Of a stretch of DNA of 64,000 nucleotides, positions 12,501 through 21,660 are shown piece by piece. The translations under genes and the position numbers were made by a program. A model generated the notes under the pieces. The model searched no databases, was not told where the DNA came from, and saw only the letters and a list, made by a program, of their open reading frames with translations. How positions within the stretch are numbered: position 1 is the stretch's first letter; the number at the start of each line of letters is the position of its first letter. The stretch is from Owenia fusiformis (Eukaryota; Annelida; Polychaeta; Sabellida; Oweniidae): assembly GCA_903813345.2 (NCBI GenBank), contig CAIIXF020000007.1:22867564-22931563 (forward strand), given 5' to 3'.

Positions 12501-15500
12501 AACATTGGAGAACTATTAACGATTATTGAAACCTTCGTGATCTGGAACATTCTCAAGGATCGTCAACGACATTTATCGACATCAAGAATAAGCCGTATCA
12601 TTGATTGAACATCACTTAAGTATTAAACCTCCTTTATATTATTGTTATATTATTTAGTTTTCAAAACATAAATATATTGTTATCATATTTTAATTGCTGT
12701 TTTTACTTTCTGTTATTTTCGAACGTAACAGATAATACATTCATTGAAACAAGTTGTCTATCAAAGATTGTGGACTTTCAAAGCTACTTAGATTCATATT
12801 ACAACTCAAAAAAATTGTATTACTGGGTAGTGTATCAACAGGACACAGATATGCATTCTTCTTATTTAAAATCAGATGGACAAGTCCAGCATTTTTATTT
12901 CCTTTTCCTTTTTACCATCCACTGCAAAAATTTGAAGTTATTTGAAAAATAGAAAGACTTGGCCTGTCTGTCAGACATAATAGGTACGTTATTCTCAAAT
13001 TATACCCCATTCTTTCATCATTAATTTTGACTTTATATAAATAGTACTCTATTTTCTCACTGTTTCAACTTCAGAAAACCAGATTTTTCTTTGTGGAAGA
13101 AAGACTCACTTTGCCAAGTATAATCTCTTTTGCTTTTCCATTCTTCAACATGAGCAGCAAAGTACAGACAAGGACCTTCTGTTGCAGGGGTATGGTTTGT
13201 TGCGTTGGGGTAGCCACCACCTTAGAGCCATATACCTCGCTCACAACCCTTGCTATGTGAGCTATAGTGATCTTCTTTGGTACAGACTTCTTGGGGGATT
13301 TTCTAGGACTTGCTGTAATCAGAAAGCAATATCATATCTATAAAAGCAAGGGATGTTTTTTTTCTTAGTTTGTCTTTTGATCAGAAACTTTCTATATAGC
13401 ATATAGTGATATTTAGCAAGGGATGTTTTTTTCTTAGTTCTTTTTCTTTTGATCAGAAACTTTCTGGTTTTTCTTAAAAATTATTTAGGCAAAAAATTGT
13501 GACTCTAACCCCCTAGGAGGACTTGATATACCCTCCTATGATTGTTCGCTTTTGAGATCACATATTATATTTAAAAGCAACAAAAGCAAGCAGTGTTTTT
13601 TTCTAAGTTTGTATTATGATCTGAAAAATCACATGGGGGGGGGGGGGTTAAGATTGACTTGAAAAACAACAGAATAATTTAATTAAGACCCTTCCCCCTA
13701 ATGAGTATCTTCTTTCATTCTTTTGAGTAAGGATATACATTTAATTCAAGGAGATTGGGAGAGGCTAGATATGAAATGAGAATTGATTCATTCTTGTAGA
13801 GACTAGATGTATAACTTGAGTTAATTTATGGATAAAATAAGAAACTCTTGGTTATTTCCGCTTCAATATTAGATAATGGAATGCTATTTGTACAAACCTC
13901 TCGTTGCCAAGACAGTCTGGCTGCGAACTTCAGCTTCAACGGTTTCAACTGCACGTCTACATATATCTAAGGCCTTCCTCATATCCCCTGCTACAGCAGC
14001 CACTTTCCTGGCACAGAACTGAACTGCTTTGGAGTCCATGATCTCTTGACCATCCACGTTACTCTGCAGAATAGAAAATGTAGCGTTTGAATAATGCACA
14101 TGCCTTTCAGTTCCATGTAAATGGTATTTAAAAGACTGAGTAATAATAAGTTTTACATATTATATTTTCCAACTTTCAAGTTCTATATTAAAACAGACAT
14201 AACTTGGGTGATTACTAGAACTCAGCCAAGTGAGCTAAACATGCTACAGGTTCGTCCCTTATCATTATGTATCTAGAAAAATTACCTTTTTCAGTCTGTC
14301 CTCTAGAATGGCGATGATTTCATCTTTGGAGTATGGTGAGAAGTTGAGGAGTCTTGGTTTACAGTTTGGCCTGGCCTGAAGTCTGGGTAGGATCCTGTCT
14401 GTTAAATCTAAGGCATTGGCAATACCTGGGAAAATGGAGAACATGAGCATGGATACTAAAAATTTTCAACATTCAAAATCCATGATATTTCCCAAACTGT
14501 GATGTGTACTCATATAATAATACCACTTCTTATAATTAAAATCATTTTGTTTTTGAGGAATATTACTTAAAGGAACAAATGAACACCCTGTACATAGCTA
14601 TGGAGAAAATGGACACCCTGTACATTGCTGTAAATAAACGATTCCAGTTCAGGGAAAATGAAATTGTATGGTGTTAGCCTAGAGAATGTATTATATTGGC
14701 TAGAATGATAATCAACAGATTATTCCTAACACAATATTTTGTCAGCAAATATGTGAAATCTGACATGATTAGATAAGCAATGATACAAATTTAGCAATGA
14801 ATAAATTATTTTGATGAAGATATAAACTTACCAATCAGTAGGCATCTGGATTTTTTGAGTGATGGCCATTCAAACATGGTGTAGAGAATCTCTTGGTTTT
14901 TACTGTCTAGCTGGTCAATTTCATCTAGGATTAGCAATCTGAAATTCGAAATCAAATCTTAATAGCTGACTTAACCATTTATGTGTCACTTTTTGCAGAA
15001 CTAGTTTTAACTTTTGCAGTCAATGTTCTGTATATTTAAATGTATTAAACTGGAATAAAGAAAAAAAATAGGGAGGTAAGGGTTATCAGCCAAGTTTTAT
15101 TCTACAAACACTGAACATTGAGTTTGAGATATTGCAACTGCAATGTTTGACAAGGTGTAATCAATCATTGGGGAGGGCGTCTGAGCCTTTGTTACATTAG
15201 CTTCGCAAGAATCTTTTTGATAAACTTCCCATATTAAAATGTTGTTTCAAAAAGTAAAAATACACAAGAATTTGTAGAACTTTTAACAAATAACTTTTTG
15301 AACATCTAATAACATTCAATTGTTCATTCTTTATTAAAACTTACATCATTTGGCCACTGCTGGTTAAGATCTTCTCTACTTGCCGCACCATATCTTTATT
15401 TGATCCTGATGTGTTTTTGCCATTGGTGAGTTCACCAAGAAGGCTTGAATAGATGGCGCGTGAGTTGGTTAGCGTCATGCAGTTCAGATAGACGGTCTTA

Positions 15501-17750
15501 CATTTCTTACATTCCTAAAATGAATCATATTTATCACCATTAAGTTTTTTTTTCAAAATACATACAGCGTACAATCTGACAATACAATTTAGATTTATGT
15601 TAACTGTGTCTTAGTGATATACTGCACTCCCAGTTAATTGTGAGAAAATGCGATTTCGCAGCTATTCAATTTCGTGAATTTCATTAAGTACACCTACGAC
15701 TATGTCATCTTGGTTAACGTCATGCTGCACCTTTAAACCTCTATGACATCATAATTATTTGACCTAATAAGCCATTGTATACTTAGTATCCCATTTATCT
15801 CCTAATAACACTTGACAAAGACTTTACAAAACACAATTTGCAATGGAGTCCCAGGTAATTAAAGATTTCACAAATCTCCGAGGGATTGTGGGACAATTTT
15901 GTGCAGATTAATTTTTGTGATTTTACCACAATCGCGAAAAGCACAAAACTAAATTGCACGCGAAAAATACCAGGAGTACAACATTGCAGGTGATCAATGA
16001 CTATATTTCCACAAACAGTACAAACTTCAATCAAAATTGGTAAACAGGCTTATTTAAAGTTAAGTATACAGTTTAACTTGTTAGAGTCTAATTGTCTTAC
16101 ATGTTGATATCCAAGCTAATCTACATATGTAAACAGAGATAATTGACACCTATCAAATCAAAAGCCATAAAATTATGGCTGGCTAATGTGTGAGAACTAA
16201 CCAACAACAGGATATCTTATCAGTTAAGTGCACAGAAATGCTCAATTTTATATTTTCTCTGCAACTGGGCACTAGACTGATATTGAACTTAAAACATTTG
16301 GCAAAGGAAAATAACATACCTTGACTTCTCCCATTATTTTTGTTAACAGTGCAGTCTTTCCAGTACCAGGTGCCCCAGATATGTATAAACTATTGCCCTG
16401 CTTATTCGACAAATTTTGCGTCAAAAAAGTCTCAATCTCGGTGCGTTCTCGCTGACGACCAACAAGCGTGGTAGGCGTGGCTGTGTGGAGATTCTGTTTT
16501 ATGGCAGAATAGCACTGACCTTGAATAATATTGAATCATAAGTAGTTTGCAGAAAAGAATATTATAAACACATTTGTTAATTACTTAAAATCAGAAGAAA
16601 TACAAAAGTAATAGAAGTTTCCATCTACTGATCCACTAAAATTGTTTCAATAGCAATAACATTTTCACATTAAACAGCCTGGGTCATTTCATTCAATGCA
16701 CCAATGCTAGAGGTTCATGATATACACCCCCAAAATGCAATCTGAATTTCGACGCCGTTTCGGTGCCGTTTCGGCACCAAATGGACTGACTAGTCCGGTA
16801 GCAAATTTTGGTGCTGAAAGGTTTCGGTGCCGGAACGGTGTCGTAACGGTGCTGGAACGGTGCCGAATTTGTTCGATGCCGAAACGGTGTCGAATTATAT
16901 TGGCTGTGTAGATAGTTAAAATAACATTAACTACACTTAAACAATTGTATTATTTGACTTACTTTCTCTCTTTGCTAATCTCAATGGAGTAAGATTTCTA
17001 GGTGTTTGGCACATTGAATATGGAGTCTGAGACTTAAGAGTCTGCAATTGAGGTGTATTAGGACGATCATCAGGCAGTCCAAAGAGCACTCTAGATGTGG
17101 GGATAGTACTTTTTGGGGAATCTTTCACTGGAGTTGGACAGTTTTCCTTTCTCCTCTTGCTTGGTGTAATATCTCCAGATTTCGAGGGTGTTTTTCTCTT
17201 TGGAGAAAGTAAAGCTTTCTGAGGTGACTGTATGTTGTCCAAGTGAGATTTTCTAGGTGAAAGTGGTGGACTCATACATGGTCGAACAGACATCAATGGT
17301 TGAGATGTTTTAGGTGTCTCTATATATTCTTTCTGTGGTGTTTTAGTCTTTGGTTTGACACTTAAGATTGTATGTTTTATAATAGGAGTGGGAGGCGGGG
17401 TGGGTAAGACATCTTGCTGAGTAGCTTTAGTGTTGTTTTCTTGGTCAGTGCAGGTTTTACGTCTTCTTGAGCTCTTTGAAGGTTTCACATTCAAGCTTTC
17501 TGGAAGACATGAATTTTTTTTTTATAACCTTGCAAAAAACGTTCCACAAAATGAATCAGATCAAAACTAATTGAGGGACAAAAAAAGTTTAAACAATTTT
17601 TGTTGAATCTATAAAAATCTACTTACCATCAAACAGTTTTTGAGCAGGTGCTTCAATATTCTCTTCATTTTTCTGAAGTCTGCTTGAATTCCTTGTTTTC
17701 CTTACAGGAAAGTTTAGCTTGGCTTGCGCCCTGGTAGTTCTAGTGGTCAT
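6577..17750 (-). CDS. CDC6: CDC6, DNA replication licensing ATPase
   Basis: CDC6 binds ORC at origins and loads MCM2-7 in the nucleus in G1. Ten coding exons join in frame in transcript order: 17627-17750, 16963-17499, 16320-16519, 15345-15514, 14832-14938, 14286-14425, 13898-14063, 13110-13312, 7101-7241 and 6577-6669, giving 626 residues (human CDC6 has about 560). All introns are GT-AG. The N-terminus starts MTTRTTRAQAKLNF, like human CDC6. It is basic and carries many SP/TP sites, including clustered CDK-type sites, over residues about 50-215. The AAA+ domain has Walker A GAPGTGKT (269-276), Walker B LDEID (348-352), sensor 1 in GIANALDLTDR and a sensor 2 arginine in GDMRKALD. The winged-helix C-terminus contains DQSEFLSLCGLVESRGI. 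The intron between 7242 and 13109 was expanded by an LTR element. A polypyrimidine tract and TTTTAG just before the ATG suggest a 5' UTR intron. Confidence 0.96.
7330..8181 (+). repeat. 5' LTR, 852 bp
   Basis: It starts TGTTACAGTAG and ends CGAACGTAACA. It matches 11879-12730 at a constant offset of 4549 bp, and I found no difference in the lines I compared. Near-zero LTR divergence means a recent insertion. Confidence 0.93.
8187..8204 (+). promoter_or_regulatory. Primer binding site, tRNA-Pro type
   Basis: TGGGGGCTCGTCCGGGAT starts five bases after the 5' LTR. It is the 18-base complement of the tRNA-Pro 3' end used by several retroviruses and retrotransposons, so minus-strand synthesis is probably primed by tRNA-Pro. 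Confidence 0.88.
8294..11278 (+). CDS. Gag-protease-partial integrase polyprotein
   Basis: A 994-residue single ORF. Residues about 70-135 form a charged coiled coil rich in E, K and R. Residues about 150-320 are a SCAN-like Gag capsid segment. A CCHC zinc knuckle begins CNYCKKPGHLISEC (about 390). The protease active-site motif is DTGAS (about 477). A Ser-rich linker follows (about 620-720). The H2C2 integrase zinc domain spans about 800-842 (HLGVTKTYHKILNHFYWPKL, then CRSCQTCQ). The integrase core is entered (LTDCVGPLPKTKSDNQYLL) but stops within about 40 residues. The last 85 residues are unplaced and probably come from the 3' end of pol. No RT YxDD motif and no RNase H are present. The frame has no stop through the deletion junction, so the shortened protein may still be made. 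The start is the first Met after the PBS. Confidence 0.9.
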   Translation: MSFEVETFLEKPSLEEFDKLKKTELLALAKHVGLAVKTSYRKGAIKNILVPYLVAEEILPEEALKLIVEPVQHVEAVDPIRLKELEIREKELENERREKELEMQNEREKRENERQMREQEIQREIELKRLEIEAQSKTDEHATMHQHFENRFDASKFLKFVPKFQEKNVDKYFTHFEKVAQSLDWPKSAWPVMLQSVFIGKASEIFASLSGEVCSDYDLVKNAILKAYELVPEAYRQKFRNAHKQSDQTHVEFAREQEQLFDRWLVSKDVSEEFKKLRELMLIEQFKNCVQYHIRTYLDEHKVETLSQAATLSDDYALTHKGSFIKGNPNYRGYQGNKPSYDTKSSQSSSSNTSNKAKDQSNSSQSSSSKSDQSNSSGPKPNVTCNYCKKPGHLISECYRIKNRREMSGSAHSNGCATVPISRKPIVWDSYTHTEKSTHSDIMEDYKPFMSEGSVSLSSDDTNSKPVKILRDTGASQTLLLEGVLPLSEETFTGTHILMQGIELGFTKVPLHRIHITSELVKGPVIVGVRPQLPVEGVALLLGNDLAGGKVSLDPIVSDQPCSIEDSVQEDSDIYPACAVTRAMAKRLADSGDSSVGDDFDSGFLSSLFDDECHSPLVKDGPYPILKANSSLKQPSVRAKQSSIEANSSLKKPFARGDSPSEQDHYFNAVSPALASPDEVSSSSASVHEVSSSPCSEVSSSSSSEVSSSISDSDSLKNDPHSKHMLIYEQEHDPSLIDLHKRCLTIDEADKVPVCFYKNDGILMRKWRPPEASPEDDWAIVHQIVVPKSYHKEILSLAHDSPMAGHLGVTKTYHKILNHFYWPKLKKDVQEYCRSCQTCQIVGKPNQKIPTAPLYPIPAFDEPFSKVLTDCVGPLPKTKSDNQYLLTILSMATQFLEIKSLPMLRNSKTKYIVKSQINNFTLVELPKELISDLQSDSVLNDFIGIDKTTPVRCRELHMMKRYVERDKFLTQHDLVLSGLRPNLYVNDNYMLFKI
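11279..11867 (+). other. Retrotransposon 3' non-coding region
   Basis: Roughly 590 bp of AT-rich sequence between the pol stop and the polypurine tract. It contains no ORF with recognisable content. It may be part of the region rearranged by the pol deletion. Confidence 0.6.
11868..11878 (+). promoter_or_regulatory. Polypurine tract of LTR element
   Basis: AAGGAGGGAGG lies directly against the TG of the 3' LTR, in the position expected of the plus-strand primer. Confidence 0.9.
11879..12730 (+). repeat. 3' LTR, 852 bp
   Basis: Same length and sequence as 7330-8181, followed by the GATA target duplication. Short open frames inside both LTRs (at 7767 and 12316) are identical copies and not genes. 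Confidence 0.93.
13324..13647. repeat. Imperfect direct repeats and a G13 run in a CDC6 intron
   Basis: A segment containing AGCAAGGGATGTTTTTTT and GATCAGAAACTTTCT occurs at about 13345-13395 and 13415-13468. A weaker third copy lies near 13577-13625. It ends in an uninterrupted run of 13 G at 13635-13647. This is intronic sequence with no coding sign. Confidence 0.6.
16745..16900. repeat. Degenerate CGGTGCCG-type tandem repeat in a CDC6 intron
   Basis: Short GC-rich units built on CGGTGCCG and TTTCGGTGCC recur about ten times over 150 bp, inside the intron between the second and third coding exons of CDC6. The 64-residue open frame across it is repeat-derived. Confidence 0.6.
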
Positions 17751-19777
17751 ATTTAGTCTAAAATAGCAAATAAAAAGACAGTTAAAAGATGTACACTGAT
17801 TGTGCAATGGATGATGTCTTTTGAGTCTCTGTCCAGGATGTCCAGTTCCAAAGTCTAATTATATAATGTCCTTAACGCTTCCTGTAGCATATATTTATAC
17901 TTAATTGTTGACACAAGAAAACATTATCTATATCCTTTTCCTAGCATGTCTACAGTGTTTCCCTGATAACAAAATAATATTGTGAAATATCTATCTTGGA
18001 GTGGACACATTTAAATACCTTTATAATTGGTGTTAAGTGCAATCAATGTTCAGTGTCTTATTATAGTTAATCTATTGGATAAACCATGGGCTTTGAAAGC
18101 CCATAGATAAACCAAATATTAATTTTAGGAATTGCCTGCTTATATTAGGTCCAATTACATAGATGAAAGTATATTGGGTAAATGCCTCGTGGGTAAGGGT
18201 CTTAAAGATAGGTAATAAATATATTCCAAATGTGCCAGATATTTAAAAAAAAGTTTTCCCAGCATTAAAATTAAATATCCATTAAGGAATCTAACAAGCA
18301 CATATAACACAACATTAAAAATCTTATTTTCAAATGCTGAAAAATGTTTCAGCGTCGGGAGTCTCAAGGGAGGGTCGGTCGGGGTTCCGGAAACGGAGGT
18401 ATTTCTTTGTTTGGCCTAATTAAAATATTATAAAACAACTTTGACTTTTTGTTAATTATATAATGGTACTTATTGTTAGCAAGGATGTTATATTTATATT
18501 GTATATTTGTAAAGTTTGCATACAGTGTATCAACAGTATTTGTTATACTTCTCATTATATTTCGAATGACTGAATATTCATAAAACCAATTTTTTTTGGT
18601 CTTTAAGACGGTTAAATACATAGTGTTCTGATAAAATATTTCCATTTTCATCAAAGAAATCTTTCACACATATGAAGCCTACTTTTACCCAGTTTTTAAA
18701 AAGATTGACCTTATCTTTCCATTTAAAGGTGCAACAAGTAGTGCAGAGGGGCAATTCAACGATCATGGACAAGTGTCAAAATATATTTAAGTTTGGATAT
18801 TTCATCTAGACTAACATCTATTTTTATTTTCTACAAAGAAACCCCCTAGATAATCATTATTTCAGCTTATATTCCTCTTGAAACATGGTGGATCTTAAAA
18901 ATATAAAAATGGATGTCCCCTTTTTGAAGCTTTGAACTGAATTTACACTTTTTAATGCCAAAATTGATAGTTTATCCATACATTTTAAGAAAATAACCCA
19001 GATGCGAGTAGAAATAATATTGATTTAAGTCATTAAAAATTCAAAATTAAGTCAAAGTAATATCATATTTGAAATCTACATGTAAAATTACATCTAGAAA
19101 TGTGGTTTTAAAAAGTGTTTATCAACTTTGAAAAATTAATTTTCTTTGAAAATGTGACTTCTAGCTCGGGGAGATTCCCCATAGACCCCATGCTATAAAA
19201 TCACAAAAAATGAAATATCTTTTCTTTTAGTGGACAGATAATATTTTGCTTTACTGGACATATTTTCATTAGTATAAGTATCAGACACATAAGGGTTATA
19301 TGAAAATTGGGCCATAATATTCAAGTTTAAGGGAACTTTCTTATATACCTGCCATGTTAATTGACCCGAATCAGCCACCTGGTGGTGAAACTGGTAACTA
19401 CCTACTCGCATTTGGGTAATTAAGCCAACTGTTGCCTTGATAGCTCAGAAAAAGTTAAAATTTTCCTATTTCTCTCTACAAGCCCCTTTAAGCCAAAACA
19501 CTTCATTTAAAATGCTAATATTATGTACTTTCACCATAGATCTACTGTATATTTATTTCACGATTCACTCATCAACTTTCTCTTGAAAAATGAAATCTTA
19601 CATATTTTATATTTTCTAGCAGAATTGGCTACTCCGTATAGCTTGCAATCTTGAAGCTGAATACTGAGAATTCAGAACATTTAGGTTCAGATACAAGAAT
19701 TGATATATCTATAGTCTACTCCCCCTCCACTTATTATCTTTTTGATCGTGTTCCGTTAGGCCTAGACTAGGCTACAG
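17751..19777. other. CDC6 5' flank, intergenic
   Basis: No gene recognised. The CDC6 5' UTR and promoter must lie here on the minus strand. A short perfect hairpin, TGGGCTTTCAAAGCCCA on the minus strand, is at about 18088-18104. The remainder is AT-rich. Confidence 0.45.
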
Positions 19778-19926
19778 GGCGTGACTCAACCAAACCCATC
19801 TGATCCAGTTATCTACTCCTGACATCGTAGATCTGGGCCAGATGAGCTCTAATGAAAGAAAGTATCTACGACATTTCAGAATCAGGGAGTAGATAACTGG
19901 GCCAGACAAGTTTGGCTAGGCGTTAC
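19778..19926. repeat. Inverted repeat, about 149 bp
   Basis: The left arm includes CCAGTTATCTACTCC and CATCGTAGAT. The right arm carries their complements, GGAGTAGATAACTGG and ATCTACGACAT, spaced the same way. It directly precedes the larger palindrome at 19969. No TSD could be fixed. Confidence 0.7.
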
Positions 19927-19968
19927 TTCCTGCGAAAGCTATTTGGATTTTGATATAATAGCTTTCCC

Positions 19969-20468
19969 ACGGAGCATTTGGACAGCTCAATGATCGTGAC
20001 CTTTGAAATCGAATTAAGTCGATCCGTGGCTTACTTTTGGTCTCTAACTGTGTCTTACATCAGTATCATCAATCCGTGTAAGTATTGGAGCGCTGGAGTA
20101 CTTCTTTTTCGATCAAGACTTGTAATTGTTAGTCGAGTGAATCGTTTTACTGCCAAATTCCAATATGGCGGTTTCTGCTCGGACATTTTCGTAAATCTCC
20201 GGAGGTTGTCCGAACCTAACTAATTCTCAAAATTCATTTCGTTCGTTGCGTATCTCGCACCTAGCAAACCGCCATATTGGAAATAGGTCTGTAAAACTTT
20301 AACTCGATGAACAATTTACAAGTCTTGATCGAAAGAGAAGTACTCCAGCGCTCCAATACTTACACGGATTGATGATACTGATGTAAGACACAGTTACCAA
20401 AAGTAAGCCGCGGATCGACTTAATTCAATTTCAAAGGTCACTATTGATCAGCTGTTCACTTCTCCGTT
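19969..20468. repeat. Near-perfect palindrome, about 500 bp
   Basis: Left-arm segments GTCTTACATCAGTATCATCA, GTATTGGAGCGCTGGAGTAC and CCAATATGGCGGTTT return in reverse order and complement in the right arm (20250-20440). The central unpaired part is only about 30-40 bp near 20215-20250. There is no transposase ORF, and the 81-residue frame in the left arm is a by-product. It is probably a foldback transposon, but its ends are not sharply defined. Confidence 0.8.
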
Positions 20469-21655
20469 TGAGAGCCATAAGTTTCAAAATCTAACATGGC
20501 TCTCGAAGTGAGTAAGCTAGGCGTTGTTACGTGTAAAAATTAGATTTAGATCTATTAGATTTTTCAAAAAAATTTGGAGATGAGAAGCATTTTTTACCCC
20601 GCATATATCTAATTTATCTGGAATCTATAGTATCTGAACAAGGTTTTGGCGTTATTTCTAAAATCTTCACACCTGTTGTCCTGAATCTCAGTGAGCAGTG
20701 ATGGATTCAGATTTTTTTTAGATCGATTGAAATAAACTTTTCCATACACTAATAATACAATCAACACCCAAATGTATTCAGAAATCTACTCTTGTATAAT
20801 TGCTTTCTAAAGGTTATAGTTGGCTACCAGAAGAAATACATATTTACCTCAAAATCCAAGTTAAAATTGTGCTGCTTCTTTTTGTTTGTAAAAATATTAA
20901 CCCGGGAATAATTCTAGAATTGGCGCGCGATTGATCACGTGATTTAAAGGTCAAGTCTCGATTGAATACTGATGTATATCGATGATAATTTAGATTGAAA
21001 TATCAAATTAAGAAGCATAAATATTATATTTTTATTCTAAAAATAACTATAATATCGTTGATAAATCTCTCTTTATATTATATTTTCTTTATATTTGCAA
21101 TATGTAAAAGTAGGTCATTCGAGATGTCAGGTACTCTCACGAGACTATAATCATATTCAGATCGACAACTAAATTTTTATATTTTTATATTTTCTGATAA
21201 TACAGTCACACTCAAATAATGTCAGATAGGTAAGGTCAATTACTTTATACCTTTTGAATGATTTTCAGATTCATCTAGTCCTAGAGAGCGACTAATATAA
21301 CTAGTTTCCGATGTTTAATTTTCTTGATTTTTTTCTTTTTTTTCAAAAAAAATTTCTCACGTTTTTTCCATTTTATTTGATTATAGGAGAGATGTGCCTA
21401 CGTAATTGGGCTATTTCGGAAATAGAGCTATTTCGACATTGGTTTATATTTATGATTCACGAAGTCCGCTATGTTTGTTTTTGAAAATTATTTAAATAAA
21501 TTGAAATCTCCAATGGCTGACCCCAGAAATATGAATGATCGGCAATCCCATTGTCGAAGTAGCCCCATGACGAAGTAGCTCCATATGTCGAAGTTTGACG
21601 CATATCCCATAGGCAAAGGGAAAAGTAATAGTCCCGGGGTAATATGTGTAGTAAG
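20469..21655. other. Intergenic, no gene
   Basis: AT-rich. A weak inverted pair rich in the motif AGCTATTTCG and its complement occurs at about 21405-21440 and 21550-21600. Nothing else is supported. Confidence 0.4.
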
Positions 21656-21660
21656 CTTTA

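Larger units (their letters stand above)
7330..12730 (+). mobile_element. Gmr1-like LTR retrotransposon, internally deleted
   Basis: This 5.4-kb element is inserted in a CDC6 intron on the opposite strand. Two 852-bp LTRs start TG and end CA, and GATA flanks both sides as a 4-bp target duplication (7326-7329, 12731-12734). Between them lie a tRNA-Pro primer site, one long ORF, a 3' non-coding stretch and a polypurine tract. The ORF has a SCAN-like Gag, a zinc knuckle, an aspartic protease and only the start of an integrase. Reverse transcriptase and RNase H are absent. Protease directly followed by integrase is the order of Gmr1-like Ty3/gypsy elements, in which RT-RH comes last. The deletion would then remove the rest of IN plus RT-RH. 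Such an element can move only with enzymes supplied by a full-length relative. Confidence 0.9.

Noticed and set aside
16717-16911. 64-residue ORF in a CDC6 intron
   Set aside because: Made of degenerate CGGTGCCG repeats and lying between two well-matched CDC6 exons.
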